The notes: generated by a model from the letters alone, not told the origin. A stretch of DNA of 64,000 nt from UBA1858 sp045105615 (GCA_045105615.1 JBGCDS010000004.1:80008-144007), one strand, 5' to 3'; positions 7,988 to 17,554 are shown, counted from the stretch's first letter. Translations and numbers: made by a program.

Positions 7988-8305
7988 ATGTCCATTTTTC
8001 AGTCGCTTGGCTTTTTAAGAATTTCACTTCTGGCATTAGGTGTATTCAATTCTTTCTTAAGTCCAGAGCCCGGAACACCCATTAGTCATGAAGGCTTCGA
8101 AATCATTACGACTTTGGTCGCTCCAGCTGCTGCACCCATTATTATTATGGTGATATTATTTGATGCGTTAATGTCTAAAATTCGCTCAAGTGATGCCACT
8201 GGTGAAGAAAGCAAAAAATTCAAAGCTATCATGTGGACCGAATTAGCCGTGGTCGCATTTATGGTAATGGCCTGGTTGCCTTATTACATGGCCATCGGAA
8301 AATAA
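7988..8305 (+). CDS. Small membrane protein of unknown function
   Basis: A 105-residue hydrophobic protein with about three membrane helices (8-25, 40-62, 82-102) and a charged loop KIRSSDATGEESKKFK between the second and third. No known motif was recognised. It ends 5 bp before the nucleoside-recognition protein gene, so the two are almost certainly co-transcribed and may act together in the membrane. Confidence 0.7.
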   Translation: MSIFQSLGFLRISLLALGVFNSFLSPEPGTPISHEGFEIITTLVAPAAAPIIIMVILFDALMSKIRSSDATGEESKKFKAIMWTELAVVAFMVMAWLPYYMAIGK

Positions 8306-8310
8306 TATAA

Positions 8311-9543
8311 ATGCTGGGCTGGTTTTGGTCAGGTTGTATTGTATTTTCTTTTATCACATGCTTGATCCAACTCGTTTTATTTAATAATAGTGATATTTTC
8401 TCGCATACAATCGACGCAGTCTTCGACACTGCTAAGTTAAGCGTAGAAATTTCCATTAGCTTAATTGGCTTAATGGCTGTCTGGTTAGGTTTCTTTAAAA
8501 TTGCTGAGCAAGCTGGACTAGCTAGCTTAGTGGCAAAAATACTCACTCCTTTATTCCGCAAGTTAATGCCGGAAATTCCTGCGAATCACCCAAGCATTGC
8601 CTCCATGACTATGAATATGGGTGCCAATGCGCTCGGCTTAGATAATGCAGCGACTCCGTTGGGCATTAAAGCAATGAATGACTTACAAAGTTTAAATAAC
8701 AAATCAGACACGTTATCAAACGCACAAATTCTTTTCCTTGTACTCAACACCTCATCAGTAACCGTACTGCCCATTACGGTGTTTTTATTTCGCGCTCAAC
8801 AAGGCGCATCGCATCCTACCGAAGTATTCATTCCCATACTGATATCAACATTTGCATCTACAATTGTTGGCTTGCTCAGCGTAGCTTATATACAGAAACT
8901 ACCCCTATTAAATAAAACCGTTCTAAGTTATTTATTGGCTTTCAGCGCAATTCCCATTTTACTAGCAACATACTTCTTATCTTTACCTAAACAAGAAATG
9001 AGCCAACAGGCTCAACTGTTTGCAAACTTTATCTTGTTCGCCACAATTAGTTTATTCTTAATTGCAGGATGGTTAAAAAAAATTGCGGTTTATGATGCGT
9101 TCATAGATGGTGCTAAACAGGGTTTTGAAACTGCGATTAAACTCATTCCTTATTTAATCGCTATGTTATTAGCAATAGCGCTATTACGTGCAAGCGGTAT
9201 TCTTAGCGGATTTTTAGCACTTATAAGCACTGGACTACATTCACTACATGTTGACACTGAATTCATAGAGGCGCTACCTACTGCCCTAATGAAACCTTTC
9301 AGTGGTAGTGGCGCTCGCGCAGCTATGTTGGAGGTCATGCAAACACAGGGAGCAGATTCATTTCCAGCCAAGGTGGCTGCAGTGATGCAAGGCAGCACCG
9401 AGACAACATTTTATGTGCTAGCTGTTTACTGCGGCGCAGTAGGTATTACAAAAATACGCTATGCAATGACATGCAGTTTGCTGGCTGATGCAGCGGGAAT
9501 AACCACTGCTATATTTATATCCTATGCTTTCTTTGCTAATTAA
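8311..9543 (+). CDS. Nucleoside-recognition (SpmA/SpmB-like) membrane protein
   Basis: A 410-residue polytopic membrane protein resembling a fusion of spore-maturation proteins SpmA and SpmB, each a nucleoside-recognition (Gate) domain. The first half carries MNMGANALGLDNAATPLGIKAM, typical of SpmA; the second half carries LPTALMKPFSGSGARAAMLEVM and QGSTETTFYVLAVYCGAVGI, typical of SpmB. Fused versions are widespread in non-sporulating proteobacteria, where the substrate is unknown. It is the second gene of a two-gene operon and converges on the thioredoxin-like gene with only 4 bp between stops. Confidence 0.8.
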   Translation: MLGWFWSGCIVFSFITCLIQLVLFNNSDIFSHTIDAVFDTAKLSVEISISLIGLMAVWLGFFKIAEQAGLASLVAKILTPLFRKLMPEIPANHPSIASMTMNMGANALGLDNAATPLGIKAMNDLQSLNNKSDTLSNAQILFLVLNTSSVTVLPITVFLFRAQQGASHPTEVFIPILISTFASTIVGLLSVAYIQKLPLLNKTVLSYLLAFSAIPILLATYFLSLPKQEMSQQAQLFANFILFATISLFLIAGWLKKIAVYDAFIDGAKQGFETAIKLIPYLIAMLLAIALLRASGILSGFLALISTGLHSLHVDTEFIEALPTALMKPFSGSGARAAMLEVMQTQGADSFPAKVAAVMQGSTETTFYVLAVYCGAVGITKIRYAMTCSLLADAAGITTAIFISYAFFAN

Positions 9544-9547
9544 GTAT

Positions 9548-10093
9548 TTATTCAGCCATCAGTTTAGCAATTAGTTTTTCTACTTCTTCAGCGCGCTTAT
9601 CACCCTCGTGAGTTTCACCAATAAACACACCTCGCACCACGCCATTTTTATCTGCTATATAAAAAGTTGGCCAGTAACGGTTCTTTAACGCTTTCCAATA
9701 AGCAAAGTCGTTATCCATCATGACTGGGTGACTCACTTTGAATTCTTCACATTTAGCAACGACTTTTTCTCGCTCTGTTTCATGATCAAACTCTGGGGTA
9801 TGAATACCAATGATAGTAAATTGATCATGATTAAATTTTTCTTCTAAAGAATTTAACCATGGTATTGAGCGATAGCAGTTCCAGCAACCATAGGTCCAGA
9901 TATCTACTAACACTACCTTGCCTTTTAGATCGTTAATCTTCAAAGGACTGGTGTTAATCCAACGCTGTGCATCTTGCTGGGTGAATTCAGGCAAGCTGAA
10001 TGACACCAACTTAGCCTGACTGTTTGTAAAATATAAACCCGCAAGCAACACTAATATTATTAAAGCTAAAATTTTTATTTTATTTACAAACAT
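9548..10093 (-). CDS. Membrane-anchored thioredoxin-like protein (TlpA/DipZ type)
   Basis: A thioredoxin-fold protein of 181 residues from ATG 10093. One N-terminal helix (about 6-23) should anchor it with the fold in the periplasm. The redox motif is CWNC (Cys70, Cys73) within WTYGCWNCYRSIPWL, closer to the C-terminal domain of DipZ than to DsbE. The cis-proline region reads YWPTFYI. The ORF could start at 10111, but ATG 10093 places the signal anchor correctly. It overlaps the end of acuI by 10 bp, implying co-transcription. The target disulfide is unknown. Confidence 0.8.
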   Translation of the reverse strand: MFVNKIKILALIILVLLAGLYFTNSQAKLVSFSLPEFTQQDAQRWINTSPLKINDLKGKVVLVDIWTYGCWNCYRSIPWLNSLEEKFNHDQFTIIGIHTPEFDHETEREKVVAKCEEFKVSHPVMMDNDFAYWKALKNRYWPTFYIADKNGVVRGVFIGETHEGDKRAEEVEKLIAKLMAE

Positions 10094-11073
10094 ACCAACT
10101 GTCTCCCACAAACCTGACCATCAATCAAATTACTAAACGCTTCGGGCAATTGCTCTAAGCCCACTTCAGCACTACATACTTGGTCAAGTTTTCTAGGTTG
10201 AAGTTCATCTCCAAGCTTTTGCCATATTTTTTTACGTAATATTTGCGGGCATGCTGCAGAAGTTACTCCCAACAATGAAATACCACGCAATATAAATGGC
10301 ATTGCAGTTGTATTTACATTTACTCCACCCGCCATACCAATACTGACAATATTACCCCACGGCTTTACACTTTTTGTTAACCATGCCAGCGTATCTCCAC
10401 CCAAGTTGTCAATCGCACCCCCCCATAAACCTTTATGCATACTGGTATCGTCAATCTTCATAATGTCATAATTCACAATATTACTTGCACCCAAAGAATA
10501 TAAATAATCATGCATATGTTGCTTTCGTGTGACAGCCACGACTTCATAACCTAATTGCGCCAAAAGCTGAACAGCAAAACTCCCTACTCCACCGGTTGCA
10601 CCGGTAATCAAAATAGGGCCCTGATCAGGAGTTTGATGATTATCTTGCAAACGTTCTATCGCTAGGGCTGCAGTAAATCCTGCGGTACCTATAATCATAG
10701 ATTTTTTTGCATTCAGGCCAACAGGCATTGGGACAATCCAGTCTGCGGGTACGCGTGCATATTGACTATAACCTCCGTCATGCACTTCACTTAAACCACT
10801 ACCATTAACTAGGACAGATTGACCCGCTTTAAATTGATCACTATCAGAAGAAATTACAGTACCGGCTAGATCAATACCGCCATTAAGGGGAGACTTGCGT
10901 AATATTTTTCCTTTGCCACTACCTGCCAGTGCATCTTTATAATTCACGCTGGAATATGCAACTTTAATTACCACTTCACCTGGAGATAAATCGTTAAGAG
11001 TTAACGATTCCAGTCCTGCGCGCTCAAATTCTTTTCCAGCATGTATACGAAAAGCTTGAAACGAGTCCTGCAT
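10084..11073 (-). CDS. acuI: Acryloyl-CoA reductase-like quinone oxidoreductase (AcuI/YhdH)
   Basis: A 329-residue MDR-superfamily oxidoreductase without catalytic zinc. Visible: SSVNYKDALAGSGKGKI, NGGIDLAGTV, and the NADP-binding ITGATGGVGSFAVQLL (Rossmann GxGGVG). E. coli YhdH and Rhodobacter AcuI reduce acryloyl-CoA to propionyl-CoA with NADPH; this family assignment is strong, the physiological substrate here is not proven. It follows purK by 2 bp. Confidence 0.88.
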   Translation of the reverse strand: MQDSFQAFRIHAGKEFERAGLESLTLNDLSPGEVVIKVAYSSVNYKDALAGSGKGKILRKSPLNGGIDLAGTVISSDSDQFKAGQSVLVNGSGLSEVHDGGYSQYARVPADWIVPMPVGLNAKKSMIIGTAGFTAALAIERLQDNHQTPDQGPILITGATGGVGSFAVQLLAQLGYEVVAVTRKQHMHDYLYSLGASNIVNYDIMKIDDTSMHKGLWGGAIDNLGGDTLAWLTKSVKPWGNIVSIGMAGGVNVNTTAMPFILRGISLLGVTSAACPQILRKKIWQKLGDELQPRKLDQVCSAEVGLEQLPEAFSNLIDGQVCGRQLVCL

Positions 11074-11075
11074 AG

Positions 11076-12206
11076 TTATTTTTCACCCATCATTCTTTTA
11101 TATACGAGTTGAGCATGTTTGTTAGCGTCAGATATATTTTCTGCTAACACATTAAAATGTCCCATCTTACGCCCCGGCTTTGGGCCCTGCTTTCCATACA
11201 AATGCACTTTGACATTTACATCATCAAACAATGCATTTGATGGAAAAATATCATCCTTCCAGGCTTCACCTAAAATATTCACCATTGCCACTGCACAGTG
11301 ATTTTGCGTGTCCGCTGGCGTCCAGCCACAGACCATTCTGACCTGCTGTTCGAACTGGGAGATATGGCAAGCATCCATAGAGTAATGCCCACTATTGTGT
11401 ACTCGCGGGGCTATTTCGTTGACTAGCAACTGATCATTTTGATCAACAAAAAATTCCACCGTCATGATGCCAACATAATCAAGTTGTTCAGCAATACGCT
11501 GAGAGATCTCACAGGCGTAAGTTTGTAATTGAGCAGAAATTTTAGCTGGCACACTACTGATATGCAGAATGCCATTTTTATGTTCATTTCTAGCAATCGG
11601 AAAAAAACATACTTCACCATGCTGATTACGCCCAAGTACTACTGATATTTCCAACTGCAAATTGATGCGCTCTTCGAGAATACAAGGTATCGCTCCAAAC
11701 GTATTAAACGCATGAGTTGCTTCTTGCACATCTGCCACTACCTGCTGACCCTTACCATCATAACCAAACTCTGCAGTTTTTATAATGCATGGCCAATTCA
11801 TATGCGCTGAATTGTTTAAATCTGTGGCTTCATTGACTTCAATGAATTTAGACGTTGGAATACCCAATTCATTGACAAAAGTTTTTTCCCGAATACGATT
11901 TTGTGCGACATAAACTGCGTCCGGATTTGGACACACGCGGCAATAGTCTTGTAAATACTTTAATGTGCTAGCAGGAATATTTTCAAACTCAGTGGTGACA
12001 ACTGAACAGCCTTTACCAAATTCAGCGAGTGCATCGTAATCGTCATATTCTGCTTGAATGTGGCGACAAGCAACATCACCAGCAGGGCTATGTTGATTCG
12101 GGTCAAAAACCCAAACTTTATACCCCATCTGTGCTGCCGCTAAGGCAAACATTCTACCCAGCTGCCCACCACCCAGCATGCCGAGAATTGAATCTGGTTC
12201 AATCAT
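11076..12206 (-). CDS. purK: N5-carboxyaminoimidazole ribonucleotide synthase
   Basis: A 376-residue ATP-grasp enzyme carboxylating AIR to N5-CAIR. N-terminal GMLGGGQLGRMFALAA, ATP-grasp CIIKTAEFGYDGKGQ and catalytic NEIAPRVHNSGHYS are all present. Downstream of purE by 9 bp and upstream of acuI by 2 bp on the minus strand. Together PurK and PurE replace the vertebrate-type single-step carboxylase. Confidence 0.97.
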   Translation of the reverse strand: MIEPDSILGMLGGGQLGRMFALAAAQMGYKVWVFDPNQHSPAGDVACRHIQAEYDDYDALAEFGKGCSVVTTEFENIPASTLKYLQDYCRVCPNPDAVYVAQNRIREKTFVNELGIPTSKFIEVNEATDLNNSAHMNWPCIIKTAEFGYDGKGQQVVADVQEATHAFNTFGAIPCILEERINLQLEISVVLGRNQHGEVCFFPIARNEHKNGILHISSVPAKISAQLQTYACEISQRIAEQLDYVGIMTVEFFVDQNDQLLVNEIAPRVHNSGHYSMDACHISQFEQQVRMVCGWTPADTQNHCAVAMVNILGEAWKDDIFPSNALFDDVNVKVHLYGKQGPKPGRKMGHFNVLAENISDANKHAQLVYKRMMGEK

Positions 12207-12215
12207 GAATAAAAA

Positions 12216-12701
12216 TTACTTTGGAGGAAGTACTTTAGCAAGTACTTGTTCGCGCTGATTGTCGCGGAATGCTGTTAGTTTTTCTGCTAACGCTTGATCA
12301 TTATTAGCCAACATTGCAATTGCAAATAGAGCAGCATTAGCTGCACCTGCTTCACCAATCGCAAAGGTAGCAACGGGCACGCCTTTAGGCATTTGCACGA
12401 TCGAAAATAAAGAGTCCTGGCCTTGCATATATTTACTTTGAACTGGCACTCCCAAGACAGGAACAGTGCTGATTGCAGCAGCCATGCCTGGCAAATGAGC
12501 TGCGCCACCTGCCCCAGCGATAATGCATTCTAGCCCGCGCTCTTTTGCGCTAGCCGCATAATCATAAAGATATTGTGGCGTTCTATGGGCTGATACCACC
12601 TTACATTCGTGGTCAACTCCAAACTCTTTTAAAACATTGGCAGCATTTTCCATGACTTTCCAGTCACTATCGCTGCCCATGATGATTCCAACTTTAGCCA
12701 T
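12216..12701 (-). CDS. purE: N5-carboxyaminoimidazole ribonucleotide mutase
   Basis: A 161-residue class I PurE converting N5-CAIR to CAIR. MGSDSDWKVMENA, SAHRTPQYLYDYA and GAGGAAHLPGMAAA are the active-site segments. It opens the minus-strand purE-purK-acuI-thioredoxin-like run and is divergent from purC across 145 bp. No PurR-type box (ACGCAAACGTTTGCGT) is present in that intergenic region; a looser inverted repeat (GCAAAT ... ATTTGC, 12 bp apart, near 12782-12804) is. Confidence 0.97.
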   Translation of the reverse strand: MAKVGIIMGSDSDWKVMENAANVLKEFGVDHECKVVSAHRTPQYLYDYAASAKERGLECIIAGAGGAAHLPGMAAAISTVPVLGVPVQSKYMQGQDSLFSIVQMPKGVPVATFAIGEAGAANAALFAIAMLANNDQALAEKLTAFRDNQREQVLAKVLPPK

Positions 12702-12846
12702 TTATTATGCCGTCTCGCCGAGAAAAAACGCGCATTTTCCTCTTTTTGATCAATGAACGCCAGTAAAATTACCCGTAGAATGCAAATCAAAAGTAGGCAT
12801 TTGCTGTCTTTCACTCTACAATTCGCGTCTTTTTTCAGGATAAACC

Positions 12847-13734
12847 ATGCCTAACCCGGTCTTTGAAACTAATTTCACTACTTTGCCACTGTTACACAAA
12901 GGCAAAGTACGCGATATCTACGAAGTCGATGCTAACCATATGTTAGTCATTGCCACGGATAGAATTTCTGCATTTGATGTCATTATGCCAGGCCCAATCC
13001 CCAATAAAGGCGCATTACTGACTCAGGTTTCTAATTTTTGGTTTGAGCGCTTCAGCGACTTAATCCCCAACCAAGTCAGCTCAATGACATTAGCCGACTT
13101 AAATCTAAGCAATGACGAGATGAAACAGGCCGAAGGTCGCTCGGTAGTTGTGAAACGTTTAAATGCGCTACCCATTGAAGCCATTGTTCGAGGCTATTTA
13201 ATTGGCTCAGGCTGGAAAGAGTATCAATCAACACAGTCTGTATGTGGTATCTCGTTACCAGCTAATATTCCCCTAGCAGGCAAACTACCTAAGACACTGT
13301 TCACGCCTTCAACTAAAGCGGCGGCTGGTGAACATGACGAGAATATCTCTTACGAACAAACCATAGCTCTGGTCGGCAATGACATTGCCAAGCAGGTACA
13401 TGATGTGAGTATTTCGCTTTACGAAAATGCAGCACAATATGCATTAACAAGGGGGATTGTGATTGCTGATACAAAATTCGAGTTCGGACTAGACGAAAAT
13501 GGCACACTGACGTTAATTGATGAAGTGCTAACACCCGATTCATCACGCTTTTGGCCCGCTGATGAATACGTAGCAGGTCAAAACCCAAGTAGTTTTGATA
13601 AGCAATATATTCGCGACTATTTAGAAACTTTAGATTGGAATAAAAAAGCCCCTGGCCCGGCATTGCCTGATGAAATCATCAAAAACACCCAAGCTAAGTA
13701 TCAGGAAGCTGCAGATAAATTATTATCTAAATAA
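12847..13734 (+). CDS. purC: SAICAR synthetase (long, Ade1-like form)
   Basis: A 295-residue phosphoribosylaminoimidazole-succinocarboxamide synthase. Motifs LLHKGKVRDIYEVD, ATDRISAFDVIMPGPIPNKG, EAIVRGYLIGSGWKEY and LIDEVLTPDSSRFW are intact. At 295 residues it is about 60 longer than the E. coli type and resembles the yeast Ade1/betaproteobacterial form. It acts directly after PurE in the purine pathway and is transcribed divergently from purEK. An NYN-domain gene follows 5 bp downstream. Confidence 0.96.
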   Translation: MPNPVFETNFTTLPLLHKGKVRDIYEVDANHMLVIATDRISAFDVIMPGPIPNKGALLTQVSNFWFERFSDLIPNQVSSMTLADLNLSNDEMKQAEGRSVVVKRLNALPIEAIVRGYLIGSGWKEYQSTQSVCGISLPANIPLAGKLPKTLFTPSTKAAAGEHDENISYEQTIALVGNDIAKQVHDVSISLYENAAQYALTRGIVIADTKFEFGLDENGTLTLIDEVLTPDSSRFWPADEYVAGQNPSSFDKQYIRDYLETLDWNKKAPGPALPDEIIKNTQAKYQEAADKLLSK

Positions 13735-13739
13735 CCTCT

Positions 13740-14213
13740 GTGAAAAAAATAGCCGTCTTTGCTGACGTTCAAAACATTTATTACACCACGCGCGAAGCTT
13801 ATAAACGCCAGTTCAACTATCGCGCGCTGTGGAAAACCATTTCACAGCAAGGTGACATTGTAACGGCCTACGCCTATGCCATTGATCGCAATGATGACAA
13901 GCAAAAGAAGTTCCAGAACACACTTACTCAGATTGGCTTCACAATAAAACTTAAACCCTACATTCAACGTAGCGATGGGTCAGCAAAGGGTGACTGGGAC
14001 GTTGGCATAGCCATCGACGTAATGGATTGTGCTAAAGACGTTGATTCAGTCATTTTACTGTCAGGTGATGGCGACTTCGATCTATTGCTTGAAAGAGTTG
14101 CGTCTAACTACGCTATTAGCACTGAAGTGTATGGCGTTCCTTCACTCACCGCTAACTCTCTGATAAATGCGGCCAACACATTTCATCCCATTGAAAATAG
14201 TCTACTTTTGTAG
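13740..14213 (+). CDS. NYN-domain (LabA/DUF88) putative nuclease
   Basis: A 157-residue protein with a PIN-like NYN fold. The acidic active-site residues are visible in FADVQNIYY, GDWDVGIAIDVMD and LLSGDGDFDLLLE. Relatives are RNases or RNA-processing factors; none is well characterised in this branch. The start is GTG at 13740, 5 bp after the purC stop and without an obvious ribosome site, so it probably depends on translation of purC. Confidence 0.8.
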   Translation: MKKIAVFADVQNIYYTTREAYKRQFNYRALWKTISQQGDIVTAYAYAIDRNDDKQKKFQNTLTQIGFTIKLKPYIQRSDGSAKGDWDVGIAIDVMDCAKDVDSVILLSGDGDFDLLLERVASNYAISTEVYGVPSLTANSLINAANTFHPIENSLLL

Positions 14214-14394
14214 AACACACCCCAAATGATCCATGCAACACTGAGTGCAAACCGGTACACTACGCGTCCTTTCTGGCACAGCTTTTAATATATTAGTCAG
14301 AGTTTAAATTTTTTGGACCCCCTGCTTATTTCTCGGGCTCACTCCTCGATAAGCCAAAGCGTTTCGCGCAGTCCACTTTATATAGGTACACCAC

Positions 14395-16230
14395 ATGACT
14401 ACCGAAACGGTCACTCAGTTCAACCAGCTTAATTTAAAAGATTCAATCGTTAGAGTATTGAATGAGATTGGTTATGAAACGCCATCACCAATTCAAGCAC
14501 AGACAATTCCTTTATTATTAGAAGGCAGAGATGTACTCGGCCAAGCACAAACTGGTACAGGCAAAACTGCCGCTTTTGCACTTCCACTACTTTCCAATAT
14601 TGATTTAAAACAAAAAGACCCTCAAGTATTAGTACTCGCACCAACAAGAGAGTTAGCTATCCAAGTGGCTGAAGCATTTCAAAAATATGCCTCTGGATTA
14701 AAAGGCTTTCACGTATTACCTATTTATGGTGGACAGGATTATCGCGGACAGATTCGTGGCCTTGAACGCGGCGTACACATTGTTGTTGGCACACCTGGAC
14801 GAGTCATGGATCACATGCGCCGCGGCACATTAAAACTCACCAACCTTAGCGCACTAGTCTTAGATGAAGCCGATGAAATGTTACGCATGGGTTTTATTGA
14901 TGATGTTGAATGGATACTAGAACAAACTCCACCTGACAGACAGATAGCCTTGTTTTCTGCCACCATGCCACAACAGATTCGGCGCATTGCGACAAAATAT
15001 TTGAATGAACCTGAACAGGTTACGATTAAAGACAAAACAGCTACCGCTGAAAATATTCGCCAACGCTATTGGCTAGTTAGTGGTTTACACAAGCTTGATG
15101 CGCTCACCAGAATTCTTGAAGCAGAGGATTTTGATGGCATGCTTATTTTCGTGCGCACCAAGACAGCCACCGTAGAGTTAGCCGAAAAACTTGAAGCACG
15201 AGGTTATTCAACCTCTGCACTGAATGGCGATATCGCACAAAATCAACGTGAACGAACAGTTCAACAGTTAAAGAATGGCAAGATAGACATCCTTGTTGCC
15301 ACCGATGTTGCAGCACGTGGCTTAGACGTGAATCGTATTAGCCATGTAGTTAACTACGACATCCCATATGACACCGAAGCATATATTCATCGCATCGGTA
15401 GAACTGGTCGAGCAGGTCGCACTGGGGATGCAATTTTGTTTGTCGCTCCACGTGAAAAACGTTTATTGGGCGCAATTGAAAAAGCTACTCGCAAGAAAAT
15501 AGAACTCATGGAATTGCCTTCTACTGAGATTATTAATGACAAGCGTGTGGCTAATTTTAAACAAAAAATTACCGACACCCTGGCTAATGAAGATTTAACT
15601 TTCTTCTCCCAGCTAGTAGAACAGTATCAACAAGAGCACAATGTCCCTGCTGTAGAGATTGGTGCTGCACTTGCTAAATTATTGCAAGGCGACACTCCAT
15701 TATTACTACAGCATAAGCCACAAAGAAAAAATGATCGCAAAGAGCGCAATCAAAGCCGAGATGATCAGCGCAGTGATCGGCCTCGCAAACAACGTGAGCG
15801 CTCATCTGAAAAACCAGCTTACGACAAAGACAAAGCACGCAAACCACGTGAAAGATCAACTGCCAATATGGATAAGCCTGAAGAGGGGCAACAACGTTAC
15901 CGCATAGAAGTCGGTCACGACCATGAAGTTAAGCCTGGCAACATTGTTGGCGCTATCGCTAGCGAAGCCGGATTAGACGGAAAATATATTGGTCACATTA
16001 AAATCTTTGATGATCACAGCTTAGTAGACTTACCCGAAGGTATGCCTAAAGAAATATTTAAGGATTTGAAAAAAACGCGAGTTGCTGGCCAAAAACTGAA
16101 TATTTCAGCCTATGGCGAAGACAACTCAGAAAGAAAAACGTTGCGTGCTAAACCTGGTGGCAAAAAACGAAAAATCGACGATATTAAACCTAAAAAGCGT
16201 AAGCCAAAAAATAGAAAGCGTACTCCTTAG
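14395..16230 (+). CDS. deaD: DEAD-box RNA helicase DeaD/CsdA
   Basis: A 611-residue cold-shock type RNA helicase. Q motif (FNQLNLKDS ... PSPIQ), Walker A AQTGTGKT, the DEAD box in VLDEADEMLRMGF, SAT, and HRIGRTGRAGR give the two RecA-like domains. A basic low-complexity linker follows (about 435-500), then a DbpA-type RNA-binding domain (RYRIEVGHDHEVKPGNI...), then a Lys/Arg tail. It helps ribosome assembly and mRNA decay at low temperature. The 181-bp leader before the ATG is long and contains a weak stem (14324-14329/14349-14354), which fits the long cold-regulated leaders known for csdA, though regulation here is inferred. Confidence 0.95.
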   Translation: MTTETVTQFNQLNLKDSIVRVLNEIGYETPSPIQAQTIPLLLEGRDVLGQAQTGTGKTAAFALPLLSNIDLKQKDPQVLVLAPTRELAIQVAEAFQKYASGLKGFHVLPIYGGQDYRGQIRGLERGVHIVVGTPGRVMDHMRRGTLKLTNLSALVLDEADEMLRMGFIDDVEWILEQTPPDRQIALFSATMPQQIRRIATKYLNEPEQVTIKDKTATAENIRQRYWLVSGLHKLDALTRILEAEDFDGMLIFVRTKTATVELAEKLEARGYSTSALNGDIAQNQRERTVQQLKNGKIDILVATDVAARGLDVNRISHVVNYDIPYDTEAYIHRIGRTGRAGRTGDAILFVAPREKRLLGAIEKATRKKIELMELPSTEIINDKRVANFKQKITDTLANEDLTFFSQLVEQYQQEHNVPAVEIGAALAKLLQGDTPLLLQHKPQRKNDRKERNQSRDDQRSDRPRKQRERSSEKPAYDKDKARKPRERSTANMDKPEEGQQRYRIEVGHDHEVKPGNIVGAIASEAGLDGKYIGHIKIFDDHSLVDLPEGMPKEIFKDLKKTRVAGQKLNISAYGEDNSERKTLRAKPGGKKRKIDDIKPKKRKPKNRKRTP

Positions 16231-16243
16231 AGTACGCTTTTTT
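16215..16243. terminator. Intrinsic terminator overlapping the deaD stop
   Basis: AAAGCGTACTC at 16215-16225 pairs perfectly with 16230-16240, followed by T's to 16243. The deaD stop codon TAG (16228-16230) lies in the loop and first stem base, so the last four deaD codons encode the stem. The minus strand also has a T-rich run past the stem, so it can serve the convergent slyD too. Confidence 0.88.
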
Positions 16244-16261
16244 ACAGCTTACTAATTAGAT

Positions 16262-16732
16262 TTAGTGAACGTGTCCGTGTGAAAGTTCTTCTTCTGTTGC
16301 ATCGCGCACACTAACAATTTTTACATCGAAGTTTAGAGTAACGCCAGCAAGTGGATGGTTACCATCAACGGTGACTTGGTCACCTTCTACTTTTGAGATT
16401 ACTACGCGTTGTACTTCGCCATTCGGGCCCTGCGCCTCAAATGACATACCTTCTTCTAGCGTATCAACACCCTGAAAAGCAGCTTTATCGACTACCTGTT
16501 TTAATTCAGGAACAACTTCACCGTAACCTTCCGCAGGAGCCACTTCTACTTGCAACGCATCATCAACAACTTTGCCGACCAATGCTTTTTCCAATCCTGG
16601 AATAATATTCCCAGCACCATGCAAATAAGACAAAGGATCTACACCTTCAGAGCTATCCAATACTGTACCTTCACTATTTGTTAGCGTGTAATGCATGCTA
16701 ACAACCATTTTATCTCCAATCATTAAAGACAT
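16262..16732 (-). CDS. slyD: FKBP-type peptidyl-prolyl isomerase, SlyD family
   Basis: A 156-residue cytoplasmic isomerase and chaperone. The FKBP half (YTLTNSEGTVLDSS, GAGNIIPGLEKALVG) is interrupted by the insert-in-flap chaperone domain, then NHPLAGVTLNFDVKI closes the fold. The long metal-binding tail of E. coli SlyD is reduced to HGHVH, which may still bind nickel weakly. It converges on deaD and follows aqpZ by 30 bp. Confidence 0.92.
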   Translation of the reverse strand: MSLMIGDKMVVSMHYTLTNSEGTVLDSSEGVDPLSYLHGAGNIIPGLEKALVGKVVDDALQVEVAPAEGYGEVVPELKQVVDKAAFQGVDTLEEGMSFEAQGPNGEVQRVVISKVEGDQVTVDGNHPLAGVTLNFDVKIVSVRDATEEELSHGHVH

Positions 16733-16762
16733 AACTTCTCCACCATTTACAATTTAAAAATC

Positions 16763-17452
16763 CTATTTATCTTCACAAGCAATGCACTGATAAATCTTTG
16801 CTCCGATAATTGCACCTACTATCGGCGCTAACCAGAACAGCCATAATTGATCGACTGCCCAATCACCAACATACACACCGACACCAGTACTACGTGCCGG
16901 ATTTACTGACGTATTTGTCACGGGTATTGTGATCAAGTGAATCAAGGTTAAACAGAGACCAATTGCTATCGGTGCCATCCCTGCAGGAGCACGTTTATCT
17001 GTAGCACCCATAATGACTAGCAAAAACATCGCCGTCATAACTATTTCGGCGACTAATGCTGCCATCATTGAATAACCACCTGGTGAATGATCAGCAAAAC
17101 CATTGGCAGCAAATCCTGCGCTTACATCAAATCCAGCACTGCCACTGGCGATAACATAAAGCACACCACCTGCTGCTATTCCACCAATCACTTGAGCAAC
17201 AATATAAGGCAATAATTGATTCGCCTCAAAACGCCCGCCAGCCCACAGGCCAATGGATACTGCGGGATTCAAATGACAACCTGAAATATGGCCAATTGCA
17301 TATGCCATGGTCAGCACTGTCAATCCAAATGCTAAAGACACCCCTAGCAAACCGATACCAACATCTGGAAAACCTGCTGCTAGCACCGCGCTACCGCAAC
17401 CACCCAAAACCAACCAAAAAGTACCTATCAATTCTGCTGCATATTTGTTCAT
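16763..17452 (-). CDS. aqpZ: Aquaporin Z
   Basis: A 229-residue water channel with six helices and the two NPA half-helix motifs, HLNPAVSIG and SVNPARSTG. The Arg after the second NPA and the His in the helix 5 region (LTLIHLITIPV) match the narrow, water-selective AqpZ filter rather than a glycerol facilitator. ATG 17452 is chosen because GGAGG lies about 8 nt upstream and it gives the family N-terminus MNKYAAELIGTFWLV; the open frame extends to 17491. Confidence 0.95.
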   Translation of the reverse strand: MNKYAAELIGTFWLVLGGCGSAVLAAGFPDVGIGLLGVSLAFGLTVLTMAYAIGHISGCHLNPAVSIGLWAGGRFEANQLLPYIVAQVIGGIAAGGVLYVIASGSAGFDVSAGFAANGFADHSPGGYSMMAALVAEIVMTAMFLLVIMGATDKRAPAGMAPIAIGLCLTLIHLITIPVTNTSVNPARSTGVGVYVGDWAVDQLWLFWLAPIVGAIIGAKIYQCIACEDK

Positions 17453-17554
17453 AGCATAAACCTCCACATTTGCTAGTGAATTTCCGCCCATACCTTACAG
17501 TAAAGCGCCATTTCTAGCGAATTGAGCTTATAATTTTAGGGATTATGCGTGGGG

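Noticed and set aside
12702..12846. PurR box between purE and purC
   Set aside because: No match to the E. coli-type operator; only a loose GCAAAT/ATTTGC repeat.
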